This document shows, one piece after another, positions 43,480 to 54,985 of a stretch of DNA of 64,000 nt. Under the pieces are notes generated by a model that worked only from the letters and a program-made list of their open reading frames with translations, had not been told where the DNA came from and did no database searches. The DNA is from Metellina segmentata (lineage: Eukaryota > Arthropoda > Arachnida > Araneae > Tetragnathidae). The stretch's first letter is position 1, and each line of letters opens with the position of its first letter. The stretch is from contig OX375874.1 in assembly GCA_947359465.1 (NCBI GenBank), positions 96,419,172-96,483,171 of the forward strand. Direction: 5' to 3'. A program made the position numbers and the translations under genes.

Positions 43480-43738
43480 CTTAGTGAGTATGTCCACTGC
43501 ACCTGCCAATTGTAGGCGTTGCAGGTTCTCAATTCCTCTTTTAGTGTATGCCTACTGCCCCTGCCAATTGTAGGCGTCACAGGTTCAATTCCTCTTTGGG
43601 TGTATGCCCACTGCGCCTGCCAATTGTAGGCGTCACAGGTTCAATTCCTCTTTGGGTGTATGCCCACTGCGCCTGCCAATTGTAGGCATCACAGGTTCAA
43701 TTCCGCTTTGGGTGTATGCCCACTGCGCTTTAGGTGTC
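43480..43738 (+). repeat. Tandem array of a SINE head with box B, 56-bp unit
   Basis: Four complete units and a partial fifth, each with CACTGCGCCTGCCAATTGTA, a GGCGTCACAGGTTCAATTCC box B-like site and TTTGGGTGTATGCC. The head belongs to SINE-C (compare 62.86 kb). The normal SINE body never follows; the array ends where the hAT sequence begins. Confidence 0.85.
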
Positions 43739-46370
43739 GGCCGCCCGCGTGCAAAGACCTAATGTGCCGCCCCCCTAGAGAATTTTTCATATTTTGACTA
43801 ATACTTAACGTTGACGTTATAAATTCATCTACCTGTATAAGAGTAAAAAGTAAAACATTAATATAAATGCAAATAAAATTTGAAATGCAAAACTTTATTT
43901 TTTGGCCAGCTAATATGTCATAATAGCGATAAAATACTTTAAAAAATAACAAACAAACAAAAATATTACCTTTGAAATAAAAATAGACATTTTATAATTA
44001 CAAATGCAAAACAACAGTATTTACTCAGAAAATACAATCTAATATAAAAAAAAAGTACTAAAGCATTAAAACTCGTGAGACGAAAAGTATATAAATCAGT
44101 CCTTCTACAAAGACTACCTAATAATTAATTATAAAATAACTTTTCTGGCTTTCTGAGAAGCAAATTTGTCAATAATTTCGGTGAAATCAATTTTTTCAGA
44201 GATTTCGGATTAAATAGAGATGATGGCCTAATCTGAAAGCCTTTCTTGTGTCATATTCTTTCTCAAGTAATTTTTAATAATTTTTAATTTACTGAAACTT
44301 CTTTCACCTGAAGCCACAGAAACAGGTAAGGTTAACAAAATTCTTATTGCTAGAGCAAAATTTGGAAAACAGGGAATGAGATCATTTTTGACTATAATTT
44401 CTGAAATCTCAATTGGCTGTTTTTTACCTGGAAAAATATATTTGAATGAAATTATTTCATTAAAGAATTATATACCGTCTATATCTTTCACAATACTTCC
44501 TTCCTCATGTACCTGTAACTTAATATCTAAGTCCATGCAGGCTTTCATGAGATCATCATTAGAAATGTTGTGAAACTCATACAGAAAGCAGAATATTGAA
44601 TGGCACTCAGATAATAAGGTAAATCTTTCATTTACCGAAGAGATCGCGTGATCAAGAATTGCAAAATAGAAAGCAGTCTTGAATTGATGGAAGAGATTTG
44701 AAACTGGTTCATAACTGCACTCGTAATCAAATAAACGGACCTTCTTCCTGAGCTTCGAGATAGGAAATTCTGGATCAATACCTAAATCTCTAGTAAGTGT
44801 TGTTGCTGAATCGACAAATATTTTAAAACTATCGTGAGATCTTTGGGAAACTAAATATTTTTAAGATTATTTAAACCTTCGATGCATTCCGCGATGTTTA
44901 ATTAGGATTTTTAAGCATTTTACTAAATACGTCAATTCTTGATAATAAATCATGACAAATTAAAATTTAACACAAAAATTTTAATGTTTCAAGACTTTTA
45001 ATTATTGATTCAGCACCCATTTTTGTTTTCGTGTCTCTGGTGGTATCTTCAATTAAGGCATTTAATGCGGTAATAATGTTTTTTTAGGTCGTGTTTTAGA
45101 GGTCTAATAGCATTGATACAACTTTCCCACCTAGTTTCAACGGTTTTAAAGTTAGACTTTTCAGGTGTTTTTTTAGTAAATCCCATCGATATGGGACGCA
45201 GAAAAGTAATTATATACCTCTTGTACCATATCAAAAACTCAGAAATTTCACCACTGGAGCTGGCAGCGGCATTAACGACGAGATTTAATGTATGAGCCGC
45301 ACACGGCACGTATAATGCTCTAGGATTGATATTGTGAATCCGTTTCTGAAGCCCTATATTTTCCCCCTTCATGTTCGATCCATTGTTGTAATTCTTACCC
45401 CGTATATCTTTAACTTCGAGCTGCAGACTAGGTAATAGCTTCTGTAATAGAAAATTGCACAGACCTTTTCTAGTTTTATTAGTTACTGGAAAAATCATAG
45501 AAAAAATTCTAAAATATCTACTTTACCATCAATAGTGTTCATACATCTAATTACAAACGTTATTTGTTCTGTGTGGCTAATATCTGGTGTAGAGTCGAGA
45601 ATTACAGTGTAATATTTGGCTTTTTTGACATTGCGTGTTATCTCATTACGAATAGATTCGGCTAAAATATTAATTATTTCATTTTGAAAATGTTGCCCTA
45701 AGTAGTGTGGAATACGTGTTTTGTTATCTTTGTATTGACTGACATTATTAAGTTGTTCTGAAATAACTGGATCAAATTTGGCCAACATCTCCACTTCCTT
45801 TAAAAAATTACCTTATCTCTATGATACAACTTCGTACTAGTTCCTCTGAATGCCAAATTTTGACTTGCTAAAAATTGTACTACAGCAATTATTCTTTCAA
45901 TGATGGCACGCCATCGCTTTTTCTCTCGATTGTAAACATTTTGTTGTTCCGCGTCAATAGCAAAATTTTTTTTCCAGACTAGTCTTTATTTCGCACCACA
46001 AAAATATGCCCCTTGGTTATTTTTTTAGATAGAAATTTAAAATTTGATATCTTTTTCTATGCCGTATTGCCGGCTCTGCCACTAATTTTGCTATCAAAGG
46101 AAAAATGTGTGTAAAGAGTAGACATTAATAGACAATGGACCAACACACTGTGCACTAACATTCTATTTTTCTTAAACTATGCTATGCTATCGGGAAATCG
46201 GGACTTATTTTGATTTTTCAATAACTATTTCAAATTCAGCATATTTATTCGACTTATTATAAGTTAAAAAAAATTTGCTTGATTGATAGAACTATATGCG
46301 GCCTGCGGCCGCCCCTTGTTTTGGCCGCCCGCGTGCGGTGCACGCGCTGCACACCTGCTAGGATCGGCCC
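43738..46370 (-). mobile_element. ZMYM1-like hAT element, degenerate
   Basis: The right side has GGCCGCCCGCGTGCGGTGCA, GCACACCTGCTAGGATCGG and CCCTG. The left side has the partly matching inverse (GTGTCGGCCGCCCGCGTGC). The ends are diverged and the target duplication is not clear. The body carries a broken transposase on the minus strand. Confidence 0.6.
44190..46130 (-). pseudogene. hAT transposase (ZMYM1-like), multiple breaks
   Basis: On the minus strand, 45794-45495 reads FDPVISEQLNNVSQYKDNKT, then YYTVILDSTPDISHTEQITF. One frameshift near 45497 leads to 45498-45049 with VTNKTRKGLCNFLLQKL, VPCAAHTLNLVVNAAASS and ETRWESCINAIRPLK. Further stops follow. The dimerisation motif LPVSVASGERSFSKLKIIKN is at about 44340-44240. 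The order fits a DUF4371/ZMYM1-like hAT transposase. The sequence has several stops and frame changes, so it is a fossil. Confidence 0.85.
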
Positions 46371-46374
46371 TGGT

Positions 46375-47145
46375 TCTCGCTAAACGACTGACGGCTTTTT
46401 AGCCGTTTGAGGCAGCCAATTTTCCAGTCAAAGCTAGACATAATTTTTTTTTGTAATTTTGAAGTGATATGTCTTCATAAACTTAATTCATTTTTAAAAC
46501 TGACAAAAGCACAAAATTCTGACACATGTAGAGAGCAACAAAACGAAAGTTTATTGCTTTATGCAATGGACTTAATGAAAGGAGACAAACTTTATGAACC
46601 GCAAATTTCTTGCTTCTGTTCCCCAAATAGTGACTCTTAAGAAAATTGCGAAACACCGCTGCTCTTTAGTAACCAATGTTTCGCAATACAACTATTCAAA
46701 ACAGAAATCTATTGTGCCTATTTAGCAACCAGCGAGTTGTGAGCGGCACAGCTTCGATTGCTGTAACCTTTCCTGGGTGCATTTTTTCTGTATCGCAGTA
46801 AAACTTTCCTTGTCCGTGTATGTCCATTACTTTGAAGTTGTCTTTTGTTGTGGCGCAGCCTGGTCAAACAGGGGTGTTGTGTCATAAATCCCAATTGAAC
46901 CATTCGTCTTTTGTGCTTATACTAACAAAAACTGTGTTTAAATTGAGATCTGCTTAGTTTAGATTTATTATATCTCACAATATCTGTTGTAGGAGACGTG
47001 TGAGATGTGACCCTACGATTCTTATTACATATCTCGGTATTTTGTTTTTATTGCGATTTACTTTTTTTTTTGTGGCGTTTTAAGTAACTCGATCGGCCAC
47101 GTAAAAACAAAATGACAGGCGTCGGGTTGTCCAGTCCTGAATAGA
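46375..47145. other. Mostly unique AT-rich DNA with one SINE-C
   Basis: Besides the SINE-C copy, only short frames without recognisable domains are present. Confidence 0.3.
46705..46905 (+). mobile_element. SINE-C copy
   Basis: AGCAACCAGCGAGTTGTGAG and a decayed box B AGCTTCGATTGCTGTAACC are followed by TGGGTGCATTTTTTCTGTAT, GTCCGTGTATGTCCATTACT and the tail TGGCGCAGCCTGGTCAAA ... TGTCATAAATCCCA. Confidence 0.65.
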
Positions 47146-47149
47146 GATT

Positions 47150-47610
47150 CAATGACTTCTGGATTGACTCGATGAATTCTCGATAGATTCAATAAATTCT
47201 GGATAGACTCGATGAATTCTGGATAGAATGAATTCTGAGCTAACTCAATGAATTCTGAGCTGACTCAATGAATTCTGAGTTGACTCAATGAATTCTGAGT
47301 TGACTCAATGAATTCTGAGTTGACTCAATGAATTCTGAGTTGACTCAATGAATTCTGAGTTGACTCAATGAATTCTGAGTTGACTCAATGAATTCTGAGT
47401 TGACTCAATGAATTCTGAGTTGACTCAATGAATTCTGAGTTGACTCAATGAATTCTGAGTTGACTCAATGAATTCTCAGTTGACTCAATGAATTCTCAGT
47501 TGACTCAATGAAGCTGACTCGATTAATTCTGAGCAGACTCGATTAATTCTAAGAATATTCTATTAATTCAGAGCAGACTCGATTAATTCCGAGTAGTCTC
47601 GATTAATTCC
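47150..47610. repeat. 20-bp tandem array carrying TGACTCA motifs
   Basis: The central 280 bp consist of TGAATTCTGAGTTGACTCAA-type units in strict 20-bp register; outer units are diverged (GACTCGATTAATTCTGAGCA). TGACTCA occurs 13 times between 47261 and 47510 and GAATTC occurs in most units. No coding frame is present. Confidence 0.95.
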
Positions 47611-47614
47611 GAAT

Positions 47615-48925
47615 ATTATTTTAAAATATTGAGCTCAATGGGGAAAGGATGTGCAATTTGTTCGGTTCGGTGTTAGAAAATTCATTATTATCGATAAAAA
47701 GTCAACTTAATGTTTGCATGAAAATAATTTCTAACGGACTCGATTTTTACAAAAGAACAGTTTACCTAGTTCCGCTCTAGCAGAGTGTACGATGAACAAA
47801 ATACAATGTCTGTCCTCACGGTGCGATCAAGCGAACAATCTGTTTTCCGCATTTGCTAAATTTGAAAAGTTAGATAGTTACGGTCTAAATTTTTTACTCA
47901 AAACTCGTATTAGTTAAGATTGGATATTTAGTAGAGAACTTTCAGTTTTACATTTGCTATGAAGATGTATTTAATTTCTGTAAAAAAGTGACCCCTTTTG
48001 AGTAACTAACGAACTGAAGAAGCTATTTTAGTTCGTTTAGAGACAAAATATTTCATGCTTGTAAAACGTTCATCGGACTATTTTACAATTTGCGTTTCGT
48101 ACTGTATTAAATTTATCAGATGTTTTTTTTAAAAAACATCCGGTTTTGTTCAAGACTATTTTGCGCTTCAGTGGACTGATAAACTTGTTAACTCCTTTTT
48201 AAATACGAACAGTTGTTTTCGAAAACTTTGCTAATGCTTTTATAATTAAATTATCCTTTATCACTTCGGGGAAACGAAATGAAAAATTTTGTGTACTGAG
48301 CGTAATTATCGTTTTATTTCTTCAAAAATAAGTTAGATTGTTTTGTTAAAAAACCTGAATCTGGGCGAAAAGCTGCAAACCAAAGAATCCACCGACTTGG
48401 CAGTATTCATCCATCCTCTTATCTCTTACCCCAGTTTGCCAGAGATCATTACCGTAATGGATTCGGGCCTTTTATTTATTCATTATTGTCAACACGAGGC
48501 TGATCGAAGATTGAGTCCTCCCACGTTACCCCCTCCTCGTCATCTAATTAATTTCATATGTGAGGGGGGGGGGGAAAGAAGAGACGGTGCTTTCTTTTAA
48601 ACTCATGCCCCATCCCTTTCAGGTTTTGAAATCCATTACAGGTGCTTTTGTCAGGCTTTTCCTAATTTGGGAAATGGAGCCCAGTTTTCGGTGCATCTAG
48701 TTAACTGAAGTTAATAGTTTTGCAAGAAAGGACGGCTTATTTGATGCGTCTGGAGCACGCTCAAAATGTTAAGTGGAAAAACCGGTCGAATGCTTGGGTA
48801 AATACAGACGAACGGTAAAACTTTAAAACTAACTCGGGACAATTATCCTACCTGATGATATTCCTCTCTGGTTGTGGAATGCCCAAGTAATTTTTCTCCT
48901 CCTCACCTTTTCCTTTCTTTTCACA
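47615..48925. other. AT-rich stretch, no gene seen
   Basis: No repeats or coding sequence are recognised. A G-run of ten lies at 48566-48575. Confidence 0.35.
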
Positions 48926-48937
48926 ATTACAACTTGT

Positions 48938-49184
48938 AATTATTCTTGCCCGCTTTCGAAGTGGTCACCTTAAGTCAATGAAATTTTCCGAAGGATCCAA
49001 TATCTTTGAGATTTGTAACAACTGTTCCACTGAGCAGGCTTCGCCTCACCACATCCTCTCGTGCCTGGGGCTCTCCAAACAGGACTTGATTGACGATCCA
49101 TTGACGATGTTGGATTTTTTGAGGGTGTATAACGTCATGGACCTGGTCTAGCACTGCTGGCCAATGGGGGCGTGCAACAACAAC
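48938..49184 (+). mobile_element. 5'-truncated LINE 3' end with 9-bp target duplication
   Basis: An insert of 247 bp flanked by exact ACAACTTGT (48929-48937, 49185-49193). It codes ARFRSGHLKSMKFSEGSNIF, then a zinc-knuckle stretch CNNCSTEQASPHHILSCLGL and the C-terminal LDFLRVYNVMDLV followed by a stop at about 49153. It has a very short 3' end and a CAACAACAAC tail. This is the end of an RNase H-bearing LINE from a family different from the intact one at 28 kb. Confidence 0.9.
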
Positions 49185-49193
49185 ACAACTTGT

Positions 49194-49262
49194 CTTGCGT
49201 TTGACGCAACTTGGCAAAGTATGGCTATTTGTGCCATAAACCACCGAAACCAACTATCTCTC
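49194..49262 (+). repeat. SINE-C 3' end fragment
   Basis: TTTGACGCAACTTGGCAAAG, TATGGCTATTTGTGCCATAA and ACCACCGAAACC follow the LINE insertion directly. The LINE may have inserted in a SINE-C. Confidence 0.55.
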
Positions 49263-50262
49263 CATGGTCTTATTTCTCTCCGGTGTCAATGATATCTTTC
49301 TTGTGTGTGTCTGAGGTTCTCCTACCAACACAGGGAGGAATGGTTGGCGGGGTGAACGAGACATCCTCTATGGATGTTGGTGGGGGTGTCGTTTAAAGGT
49401 CCCCCTGGCTAGGAGGAGAAAAGGGGAGAGAGCAAAAAAGGAAGATTGGACCAGCGAAGACGGTTGGATGAGGGGCTTTCTACTGCTATTGTAATGTACT
49501 TTTGCCAGTTCTGTAAAACATATTTATCTATAACCAAGAAGTGTCCATAAATAGATGAAAATACGTCTATGAAGTCGTGGCCCTCCCCAGTAGATTAAAC
49601 GAACCACACACACTCACCAGGTAGAGAAAAGAGGTGGGTGTTATAGTGTCTTTTTCTTGACGTCGTCTGTGTTTGGAGCAACATAGCCAAATGTGATCCT
49701 TGCGCGATGAAACCCAAACCAACCAACGACTTTCGGCGGTACGTCTGTTGCCTCGCCGCGGCTAAATGGGTTCGCCCGATGCACTAGCAACTATTCTGTT
49801 GAGCAACTTCTGTTGAGTTGTAGGCAGCGCACATTTGATTCCTGTAACTGACCATACATGTATTTCTCGCGCCTGCGTCAGTAGAAACGTTTCTTTTGTG
49901 TGTATTTTCATTTGATGTGTTTATCACAGCTTGGACAAATAATGGCCCTTGCGCCATAAGACATATCCTACCGTTGCCTGGATCTGTAGATCCTTTGATG
50001 AAATAGTTCAAGCCTTTTATGGTCTTCCATGGTGGTCTCCTCGCAGTACAGATGCTTTTTAGGGGTGCACGACGCCATCCCCCGCCTGTGATTGAACTGT
50101 CTCGTAGTGAAACGCTGGATAAGACAGAACTGTTGCTGAACTCGATCCGAAAAGGTGTTTTTTGTGTGCTCGTTGGAACTGGCAATCTGAGTAGATCCCA
50201 TTTTCTTCTGTTTGCAGCGCCCACGACCAAGCGACACATACCCTCGATTGTAAGATATTGTA
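49263..50262. other. Mixed DNA with two SINE-C pieces
   Basis: The region includes a 3' end at 49655-49725 (GTTTGGAGCAACATAGCCAA, CCTTGCGCGATGAAACCC) and a fuller copy at 49780-49970. Overlapping open frames on both strands near 49970-50350 have no recognised domain. Confidence 0.4.
49780..49970 (+). mobile_element. SINE-C copy
   Basis: CACTAGCAACTATTCTGTTG, TTGTAGGCAGCGCACATTTG and box B-like TTTGATTCCTGTAACTG are followed by GCCTGCGTCAGTAGAAACGT, TGTGTGTATTTTCATTTGAT and the tail ACAGCTTGGACAAATAATGG, CCTTGCGCCATAA. Confidence 0.65.
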
Positions 50263-50270
50263 CAGTAGTG

Positions 50271-50852
50271 CAGGGCTCGAAATACCCGGGTGCACAGGTG
50301 CACTGTGCGCATGAAAATAAAATTGTGCACCTAATTTTTTCCCGCTAGGTGCACCTAACGTTAAAAAAAAGAGGGGAGGGGGGGGAGAAACGGGTTTTAT
50401 GTTACTTTGATGTTTGAACAAAATATTAGTATTGATCTCCCTTTTTCTAAAGGAACGTAATTAAAATTCCTAAATACACGCTATGCGAAACACGCTATGC
50501 GACAACAAATCGCTGGGCCATAACGGGTTTATACAGGAGGAAGGTTTACTTGTGTCACTGCCACCAGAAGTTTCCGATGATCGAAACATTTTTCAGATGG
50601 CTCTGTTGCAGCGACTGTCGCGACAGCCGTGCGCCAGAGAGAAGGGAGAATTTAGGTGTTTAAATATTTTTATTTACCATCTACTACTAACCTATTTAAA
50701 CATACCCAACTAATAAAGTAGTTTATATTACATTAATGCTCTTATATTACTTTTTTTTTTTAAATATGCACCTAAAATATAACCTGTGCAACTAATTTAA
50801 AAACATAGGTGCACAAGGTGCACCTGTAATAAAAAATCTATTTCAAGGCCTG
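50271..50852. mobile_element. hAT-type MITE with GTGCAC subterminal repeats
   Basis: Ends CAGGGCTCGAAATA and TATTTCAAGGCCTG are inverted partners, flanked by exact CAGTAGTG (50263-50270, 50853-50860). Near both ends GGTGCAC/GTGCACC motifs recur in both orientations, a typical arrangement for hAT transposase binding sites. The 582-bp interior has a short frame (50483-50713) with no known domain. Confidence 0.88.
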
Positions 50853-50860
50853 CAGTAGTG

Positions 50861-52395
50861 TATTGTAAAATAAATGTTAGTTACATGTAATTTAGGTTGT
50901 GTTAATTGGCACTCAATACAGCATTGATTTCTGCCATGAATGTGCGGCGTCTGTATACACAGGTTGTGCCAGAATGTCTTATATGTATGTGAGTTCCCTT
51001 CCACAAACCTTGGTTTGTGAGATGTAACTCGCATGTTTCACCTAGTGTGTTCACCCTAAGTGGTTCACGAATCTGCCTTGGTTATGCCATAGTGTTTAAA
51101 TAGCCGGGCATTAAAAAATAAGCTGTATTCTTCAAATGTATTTCCAAATGTCACCTCAATTCGTGATTTGGCATTTTAGAAAAACATTTTTCTTGACCGA
51201 TGTAAATCATAGTTTCATTTCTAGCATTCTTAATCGGTTACTATCCATCACATCGACATTGCAAATCCACGTTAATACCATTTTTTTCCCAATACAGAAC
51301 CATGCTCTCGCCTTGCTCTGAAACAAATATTTTATTCATGAACACATTTCTTCTAAGCGTTTTTCGCTTACGAAGACTTTCCATCCTTCATTTTTTTTTA
51401 TGCAGGCGTACATTTCTCAATGACCTAATACTTAAGAGCACCATGTTCCTATTCTTTGTCCAAGAAAAACCACTGGGTTGCCTAGAAACGACCATGAAGT
51501 AACCGAACAAACAGAAAAATTGTCTAGATACTTTTCCAGAGAATCGGTTTTCATTACGGCTATTGTAGAAGTGCGGTTCAAAAAGGGACGAAGTGCCTCC
51601 GGAGAGCGAATTAGTAATAATGGCTGTCACAGGCGGTGGATTTTTCGATGGCTAATCCTTTCCCATGCAAACAATGGTTCGGTCAGCGAACTCTGGACTT
51701 CGGCGTTCTCTGGGAATTCCTCACTTTTGTCTTCTCCCTCAAGTTCAATATTTATCCGAAAATGAGTGGAATGGGACGTTTTTTTTGGGTTATTTAATGT
51801 GATTTATGAATGGCGGACGGTGACGGGTGATTTTATCTTTCCCGGTGGATTATTGGAATGACCCGATTTCAGACCATCGATTGGGGTGTCGGGTGTATTT
51901 CAAACACCAAATTGCACTGTTCATGAATAATTCTTTCGTAAAAAAAAATACTTTTTTTTTATATATATTTTGGGCAGTGTTTCAGAAGTTGGAGACTTGA
52001 TCATGTTCATAAACCAAAACTCGTGGGAAAAAAAGTTGTCAGAAATGGCACCTTAATTTGGTTTGGTTGTGTTAGAAATCATTGAAAGTGCAACGGCAGA
52101 AAAAGCGGACTACGAAAAACATTTGATGATCTTCGTGCAACAATGTGAATTGGTAGATTCTGTTATAGTATAGGCACGGAAGCACTCCTGTTGACATTAC
52201 ACAATGGACTAACCCACTCAACTTGGATAATAGACCCTTGTGCCATAAAACCCCACCCACCACACGAAGGACTTTAGAAACATTGTGGCAGTAGCTGTAT
52301 GGCTTAGACCTCGAGGTCTTTCTAAGCTCTAAGAAATCAGACGGGGCTGTGTCTTGGCACGGCCGCTAGGTTTAAGGTGTAGAATACGTCAGTGA
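50861..52395. other. Unique and AT-rich DNA, no gene recognised
   Basis: Sequence around 51540-51900 is balanced in composition and non-repetitive. A SINE-C-like tail lies at 52200-52262 (TTGGATAATAGACCCTTGTG, CCATAAAACCCCACCCACC). Confidence 0.35.
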
Positions 52396-52404
52396 AGCCA
52401 ATGG

Positions 52405-52688
52405 TGAATGAGAGTGAAAGAAATATTAGTACTTTTAATTTTAATTAATGGGGTGAATGAGAGTGAAAGAAATATTAGTACTTTTAATTTTAATTAATGA
52501 TGAATGAGAGTGTAAGAAATATTAGTACTTTTAATTTTAATTAATGGTGAATGAGAGTGAAAGAAATATTAGTACTTTTAATTTTAATTAATGGTGAATG
52601 AGAGTGAAAGAAATATTAGTACTTTTAGTTTTATTTGATGGTGAATGAGAGTGAAAGAAATGTTTGTACTTTTAGTTTTAATTATCAC
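52405..52688. repeat. 47-bp tandem array, 6 units
   Basis: Six head-to-tail units start TGAATGAGAGTGAAAGAAAT and continue ATTAGTACTTTTAATTTTAA, with starts at 52405, 52454, 52501, 52548, 52595 and 52642. Spacing is 49 then four times 47. The last two units are more diverged. Confidence 0.95.
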
Positions 52689-52689
52689 G

Positions 52690-53070
52690 ATATCAAACGT
52701 CGTGCTCGCACAAAGGAGGCCGGAGTTAGACTAAATTATATGTGTGGCGCGACGCCTCAACTTTGAGCCGCTCTCGCCGAGCCCGTTGACTCTCAGCATT
52801 GGATGTCTGGATCTTCTTGGATTCTCCATCTATCGATCTTTCTTCCTGTTGACGTATGTGTTTATTATGTATATATTTGAACATTTAGAAATTTTGCGAA
52901 ATTCCCACACATTGAAGTAGATATCTTTACAAGTATTAAATATTTGAGTTTTGTTTCAATTACATTTATAAAACGCAGAGACGAAACAAATAACACCTCA
53001 AACGTCGTGCTCACAAAAGAGGCCGGTGCTAGATTAAATTAATGTGAGCGACAATGTGCATTTTCGATGA
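52690..53070. repeat. Pair of related segments about 290 bp apart
   Basis: TCAAACGTCGTGCTCGCACA, GGAGGCCGGAGTTAGACTAA and CGCCTCAACTTTGAG at 52695-52770 recur as TCAAACGTCGTGCTCACAAA, GAGGCCGGTGCTAGATTAAA and GACTCAACTTTGCG at 52997-53083. Function and origin are unknown; it may be a partial local duplication or two ends of one element. Confidence 0.6.
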
Positions 53071-53281
53071 CTCAACTTTGCGCTGTGATTGCATCAGTCG
53101 ATGACGTCAGCTTAAGATCAATGATAATTTGTAACAATCTTTGTTTAATGCTATTTTGAACGCGATATCGTTCATTTATATTTAATTTTTATTTTACAAG
53201 TTATTAAATTTTTCGCACTAACGCTTTTTTTATGACACTCAAAAATTTTGCGTGGTACTCGGCTTTGAAAGGCAAGACTAA

Positions 53282-53684
53282 GGCCCGGTGCACACATCCG
53301 GTTTTTCAACGTACGACACCGAAGCCCAATTATGCACACAGAACCGAAAAATGACGCAAGTTCTAATTTCGCACCATTTGCAATAAATATTCTATCGAAG
53401 AAAACGTGTTTATTTCGCTTACTTGGTGTAAAAAATAGTATATTTTGAAACAAAACAAACGTTACTGTATACAACCATTTATTAATTATTATCTATATTC
53501 CATTTGTTTATGAAAACAATGTACTTCAGAACGGAGACGCGTGTGCGGCGAGCTGAGGTACAAATTGCACCCAAGTTGGACGTGCGGCGTCGGAGGCAAT
53601 GTGCATTATTCCATTGGATCTAGTGCATCTCAGACCGCACTTGCGTTGCAGCAGCGTTGAAAAACCGTATGTGTGCACCGGGCC
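53282..53684. mobile_element. Harbinger-like MITE, 403 bp
   Basis: Inverted ends GGCCCGGTGCACACATCCGG and GGCCCGGTGCACACATACGG continue into TTTTTCAACG, giving about 30 bp with one mismatch. Flanks are TAA on the left and TTA on the right, consistent with a TWA target carrying one change. It is non-coding. Termini resemble the 163-bp element at 35.17 kb. Confidence 0.75.
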
Positions 53685-53687
53685 TTA

Positions 53688-54706
53688 TTCTTCGTCAAAA
53701 GATTCGTGGTTGTCCTACCTATGGTTCCGAAATACGACCTCCAAAATATTCCTTTCTTCAAGAGATTTAAGAATATATCTGTCCAGTATGAGATGTTAGT
53801 TTGGTCGAGTGTGTCTGCAAGAATTTCCCACCTAATGTAGCATCCTTCAAAATTAGTAACTTATTGAAAGCTTGCGAAATTTGCCATCCGATATACCTTG
53901 CGTGCGGGTAGCATTCATTTGTACAAGTTCTTTCTTTTATACTTGAGGAGTTGGTGGAACGCATCGTGTTCGTTGCAGTGCAGATTGTAATGTCTGAGAA
54001 AAGTCACGCCACAGAAACTTTGTTGCCTATATTTTTCCAAGATCTTTCACTTCACACGCTCATTTCGCCACGAGCTGCTTCCAAAACGCAACGGAGTAAA
54101 ACACAAAAAATGATCGCATTGAAAAGCAAGGATTGAAAATGGTGCGCTAACAGAACCGCATCTTCGCATGCAACGAGGATATTGTTTCACGCGGTCTGGT
54201 TTTAATGGTGCTTTGAATGTTTTCAGGGGATGTATTTTGAACTGTGGAGACAGTCCGGGAGCGCTTTTGTCAACAGGGTGGGCTGGAGTTATTGTAAATG
54301 GCATTTGTATGATCTTTCCTCACTGCGTATTCGGAAATCCTTGAAAGTTTTTGAAAGAATATCATAGAAAGAAACCTAGAATTAAAAGTGAAGATAAAGT
54401 CAAAGATTACGATTTCAAAGTTTTCGTGACCAAACCCACCAAACTACAAACGAAAATCAAAATGGCTCTGTTAGTACACACACAAAGCTAGCTATATTTT
54501 GTTCCGAATTGTCTGAGCGAAAAGCTTACGGGGATATCAGTTTAATATTGTTTCAATCTTTTCCTTCCAAACTTCAAAATTGAGGATAATGGAAAGCGTT
54601 GGGAGTAAAGATTTTCTTTTGTGTAAATTGAAAAGACGAAAGGGGAAATTACTTTCAAATTGCATTCGATTAGTAAATTAGATAATAACAATCATTCATA
54701 TTCAGT
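53688..54706. other. No recognisable gene
   Basis: Unique-looking DNA of mixed composition. Short frames occur on both strands with no domain recognised. Confidence 0.3.
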
Positions 54707-54720
54707 AGATGTTAGATTTA

Positions 54721-54985
54721 CCAAATCAATACCTCTGGGGGTATCTGATCAGAGGGTTATCGGCCTCTGATTGGTATCTAAATTACGATATGTGTGAGTG
54801 AATGGATGTATGAAAGGGACCTTCCTGTAAAACGGATGTGTCATGTATGCCGAGCAAAGTCGGACTTCCTCCCAATGGGGCTCAATAACATGGAAGGCGC
54901 ACCCCCTCGCCTCTTGCCGTCTTCTACGGGCTTGGCACTCCTCTGGTCTGCCAGTGTAGGCATTAGAAACAACAACAACAACAAC
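54721..54985 (+). mobile_element. Retroposed insert with (CAA)n tail and 14-bp duplication
   Basis: AGATGTTAGATTTA flanks the insert exactly (54707-54720, 54986-54999). The insert ends in AACAACAACAACAAC and contains no LINE protein motif that I recognise. The tail is of the same kind as the LINE fragments at 49.18 and 55.79 kb, so it was probably mobilised by that LINE. No clear tRNA-like head is present; it may be a truncated SINE or a LINE 3' untranslated piece. Confidence 0.8.

Noticed and set aside
45113..45295. Plus-strand frame within the hAT region
   Set aside because: It is a shadow of the minus-strand hAT transposase fossil.
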